The translations under genes and the position numbers were made by a program. Positions 1-8,581 of a stretch of DNA of 64,000 nt are shown piece after piece. The stretch's first letter is position 1. The number at the start of each line of letters is the position of its first letter. Under the pieces are notes generated by a model. It worked only from the letters and a program-made list of their open reading frames with translations. It was not told the DNA's origin and ran no database searches. The DNA comes from Marivirga atlantica (GTDB taxonomy: Bacteria; Bacteroidota; Bacteroidia; Cytophagales; Cyclobacteriaceae). The stretch covers positions 62,001 to 126,000 of the forward strand of contig NZ_JAERQG010000003.1 in assembly GCF_016734805.1 (NCBI RefSeq). Direction: 5' to 3'.

Positions 1-264
1 TTCCTCACTACCTTATTTAATATGCCCCAAACACAGTCACACTTTCAAACATTGGGAGCTGGAAGCTCTATTCCATCTATTCGTAAGTCGGAATTAGAAG
101 CCTTTACTATCCAAATCCCCTCATTGGAACTACAAGAAAAAGCAATTGCCATAAAGCAATTACACTATAAAGAAATGGACTTGTCCCGACAGATTATTGC
201 GGAAAAACAAAAAGTCTATCAGGCAGTCATTAAAAACTTAATTTATCAGAAGCATGAGCAATAA
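1..264 (+). CDS. hsdS: Type I restriction specificity subunit (HsdS-like), C-terminal part
   Basis: The reading frame is open from base 1, so the gene begins upstream of the window; the in-frame ATG at 22 is internal. The visible 87 residues have the usual end of an HsdS target-recognition domain: a 'SIPSIRKSELEAFTIQIPS' stretch (the common 'i..l....i.vP' segment), followed by an amphipathic coiled-coil helix ending at the stop. HsdS reads the DNA target and bridges two HsdM subunits. The stop overlaps the hsdM start by 11 nt, so the two are one operon. A complete two-domain HsdS lies on the other side of hsdM, so this is probably a small single-domain HsdS or the end of a second allele. Its full length cannot be judged from this window. 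Confidence 0.72.
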   Translation, partial: FLTTLFNMPQTQSHFQTLGAGSSIPSIRKSELEAFTIQIPSLELQEKAIAIKQLHYKEMDLSRQIIAEKQKVYQAVIKNLIYQKHEQ

Positions 265-1783
265 ACCGATTACCCAAAGCGAAATCAACAACATTGTCTG
301 GAAAGCCTGTGACACTTTTAGAGGTGTCATTGACCCCTCACAATACAAGGATTATATCCTGACCATGCTTTTCGTAAAGTATGTATCTGATGTATGGAAG
401 GATAAAAAGGACTTCTATGCCAAGAAATACAATGATGATGCGGTACGAGTAGAAAGAGCACTGAGAAACGAGCGTTTTCAATTGCCAGAAACATGCACGT
501 TTGATTACCTCTTTGAAAACCGAAATGCTGCGAATGTAGGCGAGTTAATCAATACCGCTTTGGAAAGCATGGAAGATGCCAACCGCAGCAAGTTGGAGCG
601 AGTGTTCCGAAACATTGATTTCAACTCAGAAGCCAACCTCGGGCAAACCAAAGACCGTAACAGAAGACTCAAAAACCTTTTGGTTGATTTCTCTGCTCTG
701 GACTTACAGCCATCGCACTTAGAGGACAATGACGTGATAGGTGATGCTTATGAGTACTTGATTGAAAAATTTGCTAGTGATGCAGGAAAGAAAGCGGGAG
801 AATTTTACACCCCTGCTCAGGTTTCTAAGTTATTAGCCAAACTCTTAAACCCTCAACCTGGTGACAGGATCATAGACCCAACTTGTGGTTCAGGTTCTTT
901 GCTGATCAAACTATCCAAACAAGTAGGTAGCAAGAACTTCTCACTTTACGGTCAGGAAATCAACGGAAGCACTTGGGCATTGGCTCGTATGAACATGTTC
1001 CTGCATGAGATCGATGATGCTACCATAGAATGGGGCGACACACTCAACAATCCTAAGCTGCTGGAAGATGACAGCTTGCTTAAAGGAAACATTGTAGGGG
1101 CAAATCCTCCTTTTTCATTGGATAAATGGGGAGCAGACAATGCCATATCTGACCAGTTTACCCGATTCCATAGAGGTGTACCACCCAAAAGCAAAGGTGA
1201 TTACGCTTTTATCTCTCACATGATCGAGTCTACCTACCACGATACAGGTCGTGTAGGTGTCATACTCCCTCATGGAGTGCTTTTCAGAGGAAGCAGTGAA
1301 GGCAAAATCAGGCAACAACTCATTGAAGAAAACCTACTGGAAGCGGTCATTGGTCTACCTGCCAACCTCTTCTTTGGTACAGGCATACCTGCCACGATCA
1401 TGCTGTTCAATCGTGCCAAGGGTGACAACAAAGATGTATTGTTTATAGATGCCAGCCAAGGTTACGAATCAGGCACTAACCAAAACCGCCTACGTGATAA
1501 GGACATTGACAAAATTGTCAATACGTATCGAGCCTTTCAGGAAGCCAATCCATTGACCACCGAAGAAGGCGAAGTATTGGAAGATAGGTTTGCCTACCGT
1601 GCTACTCTCAAGGAAGTGGAGGAAAACGAGTACAACCTGAATATTCCTCGCTATGTAGACACATTCGAAGAAGAAGCGGAGGTGGATATTCCCGCAACAC
1701 AAAACAATATCATCGATCTAAAAAAGGAGTTGGCAACTGTGGAAGATCAAATGGATACTTACTTAAAGATATTAGGTTATTAG
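254..1783 (+). CDS. hsdM: Type I restriction-modification DNA methyltransferase subunit M
   Basis: Adenine-N6 DNA methyltransferase subunit of a type I restriction-modification complex (M2S methylase, R2M2S restriction complex). An N-terminal helical domain (about residues 5-150) precedes the Rossmann-like catalytic domain. The AdoMet-binding motif I reads DPTCGSGS at about residues 208-215, preceded by the 'GEFYTPAQV' signature. Catalytic motif IV is NPPF at about 284-287. Length (509 residues) is normal for the family, and no frameshift or lost motif is seen. It overlaps the upstream HsdS piece by 11 nt and is separated from the downstream hsdS by one base, so co-translation is likely. Confidence is high because both catalytic motifs are intact. 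Confidence 0.97.
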   Translation: MSNKPITQSEINNIVWKACDTFRGVIDPSQYKDYILTMLFVKYVSDVWKDKKDFYAKKYNDDAVRVERALRNERFQLPETCTFDYLFENRNAANVGELINTALESMEDANRSKLERVFRNIDFNSEANLGQTKDRNRRLKNLLVDFSALDLQPSHLEDNDVIGDAYEYLIEKFASDAGKKAGEFYTPAQVSKLLAKLLNPQPGDRIIDPTCGSGSLLIKLSKQVGSKNFSLYGQEINGSTWALARMNMFLHEIDDATIEWGDTLNNPKLLEDDSLLKGNIVGANPPFSLDKWGADNAISDQFTRFHRGVPPKSKGDYAFISHMIESTYHDTGRVGVILPHGVLFRGSSEGKIRQQLIEENLLEAVIGLPANLFFGTGIPATIMLFNRAKGDNKDVLFIDASQGYESGTNQNRLRDKDIDKIVNTYRAFQEANPLTTEEGEVLEDRFAYRATLKEVEENEYNLNIPRYVDTFEEEAEVDIPATQNNIIDLKKELATVEDQMDTYLKILGY

Positions 1784-1784
1784 C

Positions 1785-3023
1785 ATGGTAAAGGTAAGAG
1801 AATTAATACGGCATAAAAACCCTGACTTTATCCCTTCTGATTGGGAGTTCGTTGAATTAGGCGAAATCGGTAACCTACTTTCTGGATTAACCTATTCTCC
1901 AGACAATATTGATGAGCAAGGTACACTTGTGCTTAGATCTTCTAATATTAACAATGGCTATCTCGAATTTGATGATAATGTCTTTGTTGATACAACATCT
2001 TTAAAGTTTTATCCTGTGGAAGAGGGCGACATCTTAATTTGTGTCAGAAATGGAAGCAAATCATTAATAGGTAAGAATGCACTTATTACCGAAAAAGCAG
2101 AAGGAATGGCTTTCGGTGCTTTTATGGCTCTCTATAGAAGTGAGCATAATCAGTTTCTTACTCACCTATTCAATACTGATTTATACAAAAGTCAAATCCA
2201 TAGGAACTTAGGTGCAACTATTAATTCCATCAATGGAAGTGACTTTAAGAAATTTCATTTCCCTTTCCCTCCAAGTGATGAACGAAAAAAAATAGCCGTA
2301 ATCCTCAGCACCTGGGATCAAGCCATTTCCACTACCCAGAAGCTAATTGATGAACTCAAAATCCGTAATAAAGGGCTTGCTCAACAATTGCTGACCGGGA
2401 AGAAACGGTTGAAGGGATTTGAAGGTGAATGGGAAGAAGTTACTTTAAAGGATATAGCTGAAAGGATCACAAGAAAAAATGATGAGTTAGATGATACGGT
2501 AGTAACCATATCGGCTCAAAGGGGTCTTGTTCTTCAAGAAGACTTTTTCACAAAGAGGGTTGCAAGCGAAACTCTAACAAATTACTACCTCATCCATAGA
2601 GGTGAATTTGCTTACAACAAGAGTTATTCAAATGGTTATCCAATGGGAGCTTTTAAAAGGTTAGAAGACTTTGAAAAAGCAGTTGTAACCACTCTCTATA
2701 TCTGTTTTGCATTAAATAAAGATGTCAATTCAGATTTTATGAATCACTTTTTTGAAGCTGGTTTGATGATTCGCCCGTTAATGAAAATTGCTCAAGAAGG
2801 TGGACGTGCTCACGGTCTTTTGAATATTGGAATACATGATTTCTTTGGTCTAAAACTAACTATTCCATCCCTTGAAGAACAAGAAGCAATAACCGCTGTG
2901 CTTTCAGAAGCAGATAAAGAGTTGAAGCTGCATCAGAAACAATTAACTACCCTTAAAGAGCAAAAGAAAGGCTTAATGCAAAAGCTATTGACGGGAGAAA
3001 TAAGAGTTAAAACGAATGAATAA
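1785..3023 (+). CDS. hsdS: Type I restriction-modification specificity subunit S
   Basis: Sequence-recognition subunit. The 412 residues show the two-fold HsdS layout: target-recognition domain 1 (about 15-165, opening 'IPSDWEFVELGEIGNLLSG'), a central conserved helix (about 165-205, 'LSTWDQAISTTQKLIDELK', ending 'QQLLTGKKRLKGF'), target-recognition domain 2 (about 212-365) and a distal conserved helix (about 370-412, ending 'LMQKLLTGEIRVK'). The repeated 'LLTGK/EIR' and 'P.l.EQ/ER..I..vLs' segments are the expected pseudo-repeat. The gene starts one base after the hsdM stop and is full length. The two recognition domains read two half-sites of a bipartite target; the target cannot be predicted here. 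Confidence 0.96.
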   Translation: MVKVRELIRHKNPDFIPSDWEFVELGEIGNLLSGLTYSPDNIDEQGTLVLRSSNINNGYLEFDDNVFVDTTSLKFYPVEEGDILICVRNGSKSLIGKNALITEKAEGMAFGAFMALYRSEHNQFLTHLFNTDLYKSQIHRNLGATINSINGSDFKKFHFPFPPSDERKKIAVILSTWDQAISTTQKLIDELKIRNKGLAQQLLTGKKRLKGFEGEWEEVTLKDIAERITRKNDELDDTVVTISAQRGLVLQEDFFTKRVASETLTNYYLIHRGEFAYNKSYSNGYPMGAFKRLEDFEKAVVTTLYICFALNKDVNSDFMNHFFEAGLMIRPLMKIAQEGGRAHGLLNIGIHDFFGLKLTIPSLEEQEAITAVLSEADKELKLHQKQLTTLKEQKKGLMQKLLTGEIRVKTNE

Positions 3024-3035
3024 AAACCGGAGACT

Positions 3036-3746
3036 ATGAGTACAAAAAATCTATACATTGATGAAAGCTGCCATCTGGAACATGATGGGTTTCCGGTGAT
3101 GTGCATTGGATATACTAAGATAAATGCAGAGGATTATGACAACCTCAAAGAAGGCATTAAATCCATAAAGCTAAAACACAATGCCCCAACTGAAGTAAAG
3201 TGGAACAAGCTTTCTAACTCACGTATAGAGTTGTACAAAGAACTCATAGATTTCTTTTTTGATTCACCTGTTCAATTCAGGTGCATATTGGTCAAATACA
3301 AAGGAAAATTAGATCATGCAGCTTTCAATAAAGGTGACCATGACAGCTTTTATTACAAGTTGGTTTACTTCCTGCTTAATTCGTCCACCAATCCTCCTAA
3401 TGGCAATGATTACAAGGTGTATATGGACATCAAGGACACCAGAGGCAAAGAACGGTTGTCTCAAATCAAAACAGTATTTGAGAACAAGTATTATGGCGAA
3501 TCACCCTTTATCCATTTTCAGCATATACGTTCAGACGAAAATGAATTTCTACAGCTTACTGATCTATTCATTGGCGCTATAACTTATAAGTCAAGAAAGG
3601 AACATGAAAAGGAAGGAGCCTCTTCTGTTAAAAATGAAGTGATTGCCTATCTGGAAGAAAAGTCAGGTTATTTACTGAACGAGGGTACAGAACCTTGGGA
3701 AGAGAAGTTTAACATATTCGATCATCAACCTAAATCTAAGTCATAA
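3036..3746 (+). CDS. DUF3800 domain protein
   Basis: A 236-residue soluble protein. It opens with 'NLYIDESCHLEHDG', matching the conserved 'YIDESG' start of DUF3800 with acidic residues at 9-10, and carries the late motif 'LQLTDLFIGAITY', close to the family 'lQlaDliaGai'. DUF3800 is thought to have an RNase H-like fold and recurs in defence islands and beside type I restriction genes; its biochemical role is unsettled. It starts 12 nt after hsdS, and its stop shares one base with the next start (TAATG), so it belongs to the same operon. An accessory role in the restriction system is inference from position. Confidence 0.85.
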   Translation: MSTKNLYIDESCHLEHDGFPVMCIGYTKINAEDYDNLKEGIKSIKLKHNAPTEVKWNKLSNSRIELYKELIDFFFDSPVQFRCILVKYKGKLDHAAFNKGDHDSFYYKLVYFLLNSSTNPPNGNDYKVYMDIKDTRGKERLSQIKTVFENKYYGESPFIHFQHIRSDENEFLQLTDLFIGAITYKSRKEHEKEGASSVKNEVIAYLEEKSGYLLNEGTEPWEEKFNIFDHQPKSKS

Positions 3747-4237
3747 TGGAGCTGGATGATTTAGAAGACTTGTTTGATGACTTAGGCTTTGATGAGCCAA
3801 CGCCTGATCAATTGTATCAGATGTACGGAATTTTTCTCAATGACATTGCCAGGAACCCAATTGTACTTAATGGCAAAACACTAAAATATAACAGCAACAG
3901 GTCAAAACATCCTGTTTGCAGAGGTAAGGCACAGGCTTTCGAGCATATCATTACAAGAGAAAGTAAAATATCGGGTAAAAGAAATTTTGACAGGGATAGG
4001 GCAAACAAAGTGCATTGGATTCGTCCAGTTTTATTGAACGCCAGTGATGTCAGAATAAAGTATTTTGAAAAGATAAATGATAAAGGGGAGAACCAACATT
4101 TTTATTGGTATCAGGAAAAATCCTTCATCATAATAATCAGGGAAATTCAGCCTGACATTCTGTTAATAACCTCTTTTTCAGTAGATAATCTGGAAAGGTA
4201 TAAATTCAAAAAGTGGTATGATGAGTACAGAAATTGA
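3746..4237 (+). CDS. Small operon-embedded protein, possibly BECR-fold nuclease-like
   Basis: A 163-residue protein with an acidic N-terminal helix (residues 1-30) and a core containing 'HPVCRGKAQAFEHIITRE', then 'RANKVHWIRPVLLNASD', then two beta-strand-like stretches ('KSFIIIIREI' and 'DILLITSF'), ending in a basic helix. A conserved H, then R/K, then paired strands with 'iiTsf' recalls the phage barnase-EndoU-ColicinE5/D-RelE (PBECR) nuclease-like proteins. That resemblance is from memory of the pattern and is an inference. No signal peptide or membrane segment is present. It is coupled to the DUF3800 gene by TAATG. It may be a nuclease component or toxin-like accessory of the defence operon; an unrelated function cannot be excluded. 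Confidence 0.7.
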   Translation: MELDDLEDLFDDLGFDEPTPDQLYQMYGIFLNDIARNPIVLNGKTLKYNSNRSKHPVCRGKAQAFEHIITRESKISGKRNFDRDRANKVHWIRPVLLNASDVRIKYFEKINDKGENQHFYWYQEKSFIIIIREIQPDILLITSFSVDNLERYKFKKWYDEYRN

Positions 4238-4240
4238 CAT

Positions 4241-4266
4241 AAAAAAACCCCACTTCGTAAGTGAGG
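4241..4266 (-). terminator. Intrinsic terminator, minus strand
   Basis: Minus strand: CCTCACTT, loop, AAGTGGGG (one mismatch), followed by seven Ts at plus 4241-4247. The T tract is on the minus strand only, so it should stop transcription coming from the hsdR side. It lies directly after the stop of the upstream plus-strand gene at 4237. Confidence 0.6.
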
Positions 4267-4349
4267 CACGCAACTTTAGGCACTGCGATCGAGTGAACAA
4301 TGTCACTTGCCAAGTCCTTTACCCTTTGGGTAATGACAATACAAATGTC
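4241..4349 (-). ncRNA. Second putative minus-strand structured RNA, with terminator
   Basis: Downstream of the first minus-strand terminator comes a second structured block. It contains a 14-bp palindrome at 4349-4362 (CGTAAATATTTACG), a weak promoter match (TTG, 20 nt, GACATTTG; plus 4342-4349 with 4370-4372), a 6-bp hairpin at 4319-4333 (TTACCC/GGGTAA) and a 5-bp hairpin at 4292-4307. It ends in a terminator at 4241-4266 with an 8-bp stem, one mismatch and seven Ts on the minus strand. The order promoter, hairpins, terminator repeats the layout of the neighbouring element. The promoter is weaker, so the call is tentative. Confidence 0.33.
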
Positions 4350-4444
4350 GTAAATATTTACGAGATAAGCAACAATAAGTTTGTAACTAACACCTATCAT
4401 ACTGATTATCAAGATGTTTACTCACCTTCTTTGACCGCTTTATT

Positions 4445-4573
4445 TCTCAAACAAAAAGCCAAGCTTAGTGCCTGGCTTCATGCCGAACGGGGACACCCCG
4501 ATCCTAATATCTTAACGCTGATTACTCGGTTCAGCGTTAGAAACCTTTGTAGATTCCTTACCAAGGGTAAAGA
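4445..4573 (-). ncRNA. Putative structured small RNA antisense to the hsd operon
   Basis: The minus strand has a good Bacteroidota promoter (4580-4609), then about 130 nt of strongly structured sequence, then an intrinsic terminator with a U-rich tail. Visible elements are: a 9-bp perfect inverted repeat with a 9-nt loop at 4513-4539, a 5-bp GC hairpin (CGGGG/CCCCG) at 4488-4500, and the terminator stem at 4456-4478. A 13-codon open frame (4440-4481, MKPGTKLGFLFEK) starts between the GC hairpin and the terminator, so the transcript could instead encode a micropeptide. The start at about 4573 is inferred from the promoter spacing. No match to a known RNA family was recognised. Confidence 0.45.
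4450..4478 (-). terminator. Intrinsic terminator of the putative antisense RNA
   Basis: On the minus strand, AAGCCA and TGGCTT form a 6-bp stem extended by an inner GC pair step around a short loop, followed directly by TTTTTGTTT. This is a typical intrinsic terminator for minus-strand transcription. Confidence 0.55.
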
Positions 4574-4579
4574 GCATAG

Positions 4580-4609
4580 CAAAGATACGAAAAAGAGTTT
4601 CCTGTTCAA
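4580..4609 (-). promoter_or_regulatory. Bacteroidota-type promoter, minus strand
   Basis: Read on the minus strand, a -33-like TTG (plus 4607-4609) is separated by exactly 19 nt from TATCTTTG (plus 4580-4587). This matches the TTTG-N19-TAnnTTTG consensus of the Bacteroidota primary sigma factor, with one base of the -33 box differing. It points away from hsdR, back towards hsdS, and therefore cannot serve hsdR. Confidence 0.6.
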
Positions 4610-4630
4610 TACAACATTAAGACATATATA

Positions 4631-7600
4631 ATGGCAGCACCATCATTTAAAGAAGATCATATATCGCAGCTTCCGGCATTGAAGCTGCTCATGAATATGG
4701 GATGGAAATACCTATCTCCAGAACAAGCTTTGGAAGCTCGTGGAGGAAGAACATCTAACGTATTGTTGGAAACCATCCTGAAAGAACAATTACATAGTAT
4801 CAATTCGATTGAATACAAAGGGAAAGAGTTTACCTTCTCAGAAGTCAACGTAAACAATGCCATTTTATCCTTACGTGACCTTCCTGTTCAAGATGGTTTT
4901 ATCGCTTCTAACAAAGCGTTTTACGAACTCACCACGCTTGGCAGGAGCTTTGAGCAATCGGTTTTGGGTGATAAAAAGAGTTTCTCTTTCCAATACATTG
5001 ATTGGAAACATCCTGAGAAGAACTCATACCACGTATCAGAAGAATTTAGTGTCCTAAGAAGTGGCAGCAGCGAGCATTACCGTCCTGATATTGTGCTATT
5101 CATCAATGGTATACCTATGGTAATCATAGAATGCAAAAGCCCAAAAATCAAAGACCCCATTGACAAGTCCATAGAGCAACATTTAAGAAACCAGCAGGAA
5201 GAAGGTATTCGTTCCTTATATCAATACTCCAACCTTGTGTTTGGACTGGCTACACATGATGCCAAATACGCTACTACGGCCACTGAAAAAGAATTTTGGA
5301 GTTTTTGGAAAGAGTTATTCAAAACCAAGGGGGAAGAAACAGAATGGCTGGACAATTTACAAACCCTAAAGAACCAACCACTACCCTCAAATGAAAGGAC
5401 AACCCTCTTTCAGGAGCGGTATAAAAATGTATGGTCATACTTCAAGAATTTAGAAAAGGAAGATCAAGCGATTACCGAACAGGACAGATTATTGTTTAGT
5501 CTTTGCCAGCCACATCGTCTTTTAGACCTCTTTTTTAATTTCACTCTCTACGATGATGGAATTAAGAAAGTGACCAGGTATCAGCAATATTTTGCTGTAC
5601 ATAATACGCTCAATAAAGTAGCCCAAACAGATAGTCATGGATTAAGAAAAGGAGGAGTAATCTGGCATACCCAAGGAAGTGGCAAATCACTTACTATGGT
5701 TATGTTGGCTCAACTCATTGCCACCCACCCCAAAATTAAGAACCCTAAAATCATATTGGTCACAGACCGTATTGATCTGGACGATCAAATAACAGAGACA
5801 TTTAAAAAGTGTCAAATACCTGTTGAAAATGCTCAGACAGGTAAACATTTGGTAGAGTTACTTTCAGGCACAGGGGATACTGTCATTACTACCTTGATCC
5901 ACAAGTTTGAAGCTGCGGTAAACCGAGCCAAAGAAGGCTTTGATTCACCTGACATATTTGTGTTAGTAGATGAAGGACACAGAAGTCAATACGGTACTTT
6001 CAATATCAAAATGCAAAAGGTCTTTCCAAGAGGCTGTTTCATTGCATTCACAGGTACGCCTTTGATGAAGAAGGAGAAAAGTACGGCTAACAGGTTTGGT
6101 GGTCTGATAGATGTCTATTCGATAACTGATGCAGTGGCTGACGGTGCGGTAGTACCCTTATTATATGAAGGAAGGCACAATTTGATTGAGGTCAATGAAA
6201 AGCCATTAGACAACTATTTTGAGCGTGTTTCCGAGCCGCTTACACCATACGGTAAGGCAGCATTGAAACGAAAATTCAGCTCTACCAACCAGCTTAACAA
6301 GGCAGAAGAAATCATTTATGCCAGAGCATGGGACATATCAGACCACTACGAGCAAAATGTACAAGACATCCTCTTTGGTACATTAAAGGCTAAAGGTCAG
6401 TTAGTAGCACCAAATAAAACCACGGCTATTCGTTACCGAGAGTTTATTAAGCAGATTGGCAAAGTAAGTTGTGAAGTATTGATTTCTGCTCCAGATGTCA
6501 GGGAAAACTATGATGATGCTTTTGAGGAGAGTGACGATGTGATATTGAAGTTCTGGAAAGCCATGATGGACAAATATGGCAGTTCTGAAAACTATGAGAA
6601 ATCACTGATCAACTCATTCAAGAAACAAGATCACCCTGAAATCATCATTGTAGTCGATAAGCTTCTGACGGGATTTGACGCTCCTAACAACTACGTGTTA
6701 TATCTCACAAGACAGTTAAAAGAACATACTTTACTACAAGCCATTGCAAGGGTTAATCGATTAGCTCCCGGTAAAGAACATGGTTTGATTATCGACTATT
6801 ATGGTAATCTTGAAAATTTGGATTCTGCATTAGAGACCTACTCAGGAACCAACGATTATGATGCCCTTGATTTGGAAGGTACGCTAACCAATATTAGCGA
6901 AGAAATCAAAAAGTTACCACAAGCACAATCAGAGGTCTGGGACATCTTCAAAGAAATCAAAAACAAGTATGATGAACCTGCCTACGAAGAACTATTACAG
7001 GATGAGGCAATTCGCCATATATTCTATGAAAAAGTCTCGGCTTTTGCCCGATTATTAAAATTGGCTTTGTCCAGCTTTGAGTTCATAAGCAATACCCCGG
7101 AGCAGCAAATCAACAAGTATAAACAGGACGCTAAATTCTTTTTAGGATTGAGAATTTCTGTCAAGCGGAGGTATTTTGATGACTTGGAATACAAGGAATA
7201 TGAACCACAAGTTCAGAAACTAATTGATAAGCATATCACTACTGAAGGTGAGATTCTTCGTATCACCGAATTGGTCAACATTTTCGATAAAGAGCAGCGA
7301 GAACAGGAAGTAGAAAAAATCACCAGTAAAGCAGCAAAGGCTGATCACATTGCCAGCAGGACAATCAAGGCTATCAATGTAAAAATGAATGAAGACCCTG
7401 TTTACTTCAAAAAGCTGTCAAGACTTATACGAGATACCATTGATGATTACCACCAACACCGTATTTCTGAGGCCGATTATCTCAACAAGGCAAAAGAATA
7501 TGAAGATCAATTCCACAACGGAAGACAAGATAACATCCCTGAAAACTTAGTTGGAAATGATACTGGTATAGCCATTTATAACTTAGTAAACGAGATTTTC

Positions 7601-7870
7601 AAAGGTCACTTGAAAAGATCAGAAGGTGCCGAAAATGTAGGGGCTATCATAGCAGAGGGTATTGATAACGTAATTAAATCCATCGTCTTTGAAAATGGCA
7701 AGCCCATTATTGATTGGGTGAATAAGTCCGACATAGAGGGTAAAATCAGGATTGATATTGATGACTACCTCTTTGAGCTGAAGACTCAACAAGACATTGA
7801 ATTGCCCTTTGATTTGATAGATGAATTAGTAGAAGAAGGATTAAAAATTGCTAAGCTGAAATATGTCTGA
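4631..7870 (+). CDS. hsdR: Type I restriction endonuclease subunit R
   Basis: ATP-dependent translocase and nuclease subunit of the type I complex. The N-terminal nuclease domain carries the PD-(D/E)xK pattern, with D153 in 'RPDIVLF' and E167-C-K169 in 'VIIECKSP'. The superfamily 2 motor follows: Walker A TQGSGKS at about 347-353, Walker B-like DEGH at about 447-450, and motif III 'FTGTPL'. A later helicase motif reads 'QAIARVNRLAPGKEHGLIIDYYG'. A long helical C-terminal region (about 760-1079) fits the HsdM-contacting domain. The length of 1079 residues is normal and all catalytic motifs are intact. Its start is preceded not by hsdS but by the 390-bp stretch holding minus-strand elements. 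It overlaps the metallopeptidase gene downstream by 8 nt. Confidence 0.97.
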   Translation: MAAPSFKEDHISQLPALKLLMNMGWKYLSPEQALEARGGRTSNVLLETILKEQLHSINSIEYKGKEFTFSEVNVNNAILSLRDLPVQDGFIASNKAFYELTTLGRSFEQSVLGDKKSFSFQYIDWKHPEKNSYHVSEEFSVLRSGSSEHYRPDIVLFINGIPMVIIECKSPKIKDPIDKSIEQHLRNQQEEGIRSLYQYSNLVFGLATHDAKYATTATEKEFWSFWKELFKTKGEETEWLDNLQTLKNQPLPSNERTTLFQERYKNVWSYFKNLEKEDQAITEQDRLLFSLCQPHRLLDLFFNFTLYDDGIKKVTRYQQYFAVHNTLNKVAQTDSHGLRKGGVIWHTQGSGKSLTMVMLAQLIATHPKIKNPKIILVTDRIDLDDQITETFKKCQIPVENAQTGKHLVELLSGTGDTVITTLIHKFEAAVNRAKEGFDSPDIFVLVDEGHRSQYGTFNIKMQKVFPRGCFIAFTGTPLMKKEKSTANRFGGLIDVYSITDAVADGAVVPLLYEGRHNLIEVNEKPLDNYFERVSEPLTPYGKAALKRKFSSTNQLNKAEEIIYARAWDISDHYEQNVQDILFGTLKAKGQLVAPNKTTAIRYREFIKQIGKVSCEVLISAPDVRENYDDAFEESDDVILKFWKAMMDKYGSSENYEKSLINSFKKQDHPEIIIVVDKLLTGFDAPNNYVLYLTRQLKEHTLLQAIARVNRLAPGKEHGLIIDYYGNLENLDSALETYSGTNDYDALDLEGTLTNISEEIKKLPQAQSEVWDIFKEIKNKYDEPAYEELLQDEAIRHIFYEKVSAFARLLKLALSSFEFISNTPEQQINKYKQDAKFFLGLRISVKRRYFDDLEYKEYEPQVQKLIDKHITTEGEILRITELVNIFDKEQREQEVEKITSKAAKADHIASRTIKAINVKMNEDPVYFKKLSRLIRDTIDDYHQHRISEADYLNKAKEYEDQFHNGRQDNIPENLVGNDTGIAIYNLVNEIFKGHLKRSEGAENVGAIIAEGIDNVIKSIVFENGKPIIDWVNKSDIEGKIRIDIDDYLFELKTQQDIELPFDLIDELVEEGLKIAKLKYV

Positions 7871-8573
7871 TACCATCACCATACAGTCATTCAAATTCGG
7901 CTCTAAGGAAATCAACTATGAGCTTACTTATCAAGAGCGTAAGACCTTGGGTATTCGTGTTTATCCTGATTGCAAAGTGAGGGTAATAGCCCCAAACGAA
8001 ACAACCGAAGAGAAATTAAAATCTAAGCTTAGAGAAAAAGCTCCTTGGATCATCAAACAACAGCTTGAATTTCTGTCATACCATCCTCTCACACCACCAA
8101 GACAATACGTAAATGGTGAAACACACCTTTATTTGGGAAGACAGTATAAGCTTAGAATTGAAAATGATCTTCAAAATGGAGTTAAGGTTTACAGGGGTAG
8201 ATTGATACTTTTCAAAAAAGAAAATACCTCTCCTGCGAACATCTTGACAGAATGGTATAGAGAAAAGGCAGCATTACATTTCCATGATATTCTAAACAAG
8301 GTGCTTCCATTATTTAAACGATATGGGATTTCTACACCAGACCTACAGATAAGATATATGCCTACCAGATGGGGAAGCTGTACCGTCAGAGGAAAGGTTA
8401 TTCTAAATCCCGATTTGATAAAAGCTCCTAAAGGAAGTATTGAATATGTAATTATCCATGAACTCTGCCATTTGGTGCATCATAACCATACAAAGGCATT
8501 TTATGATCTACAGGAAACCATAATGCCAGATTGGAAAAAATGGAAAGAAAGACTTGAAAACACACTGAATTAG
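7863..8573 (+). CDS. YgjP-like/M48-type zinc metallopeptidase domain protein
   Basis: A 236-residue soluble protein of the YgjP/DUF45 group. It shows 'RWGSCTVRGKVILNPDLI' followed by the zinc-binding HELCH at about residues 199-203 and a third candidate ligand in 'HHNHTKAFYDL'. The WGSC segment plus HExxH is the signature of this family. No signal peptide is present, so it is cytoplasmic. Its start overlaps hsdR by 8 nt and its stop is 8 nt before the Argonaute gene. YgjP-like proteins commonly ride with type I restriction operons; a role in complex turnover is a possibility, not shown. Confidence 0.93.
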   Translation: MSDTITIQSFKFGSKEINYELTYQERKTLGIRVYPDCKVRVIAPNETTEEKLKSKLREKAPWIIKQQLEFLSYHPLTPPRQYVNGETHLYLGRQYKLRIENDLQNGVKVYRGRLILFKKENTSPANILTEWYREKAALHFHDILNKVLPLFKRYGISTPDLQIRYMPTRWGSCTVRGKVILNPDLIKAPKGSIEYVIIHELCHLVHHNHTKAFYDLQETIMPDWKKWKERLENTLN

Positions 8574-8581
8574 ATACTGCT

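Noticed and set aside
4206-4412. 68-codon minus-strand frame
   Set aside because: It contains the palindrome and hairpins of the putative RNA. No family resemblance was recognised, so the structured RNA reading is preferred.
4218-4631. 137-codon plus-strand frame that overlaps the upstream stop and shares a base with the hsdR start
   Set aside because: It lies across two minus-strand terminators and hairpins. Its composition (many Cys, His and Arg, no fold pattern) is not protein-like, and the end overlap can be chance.
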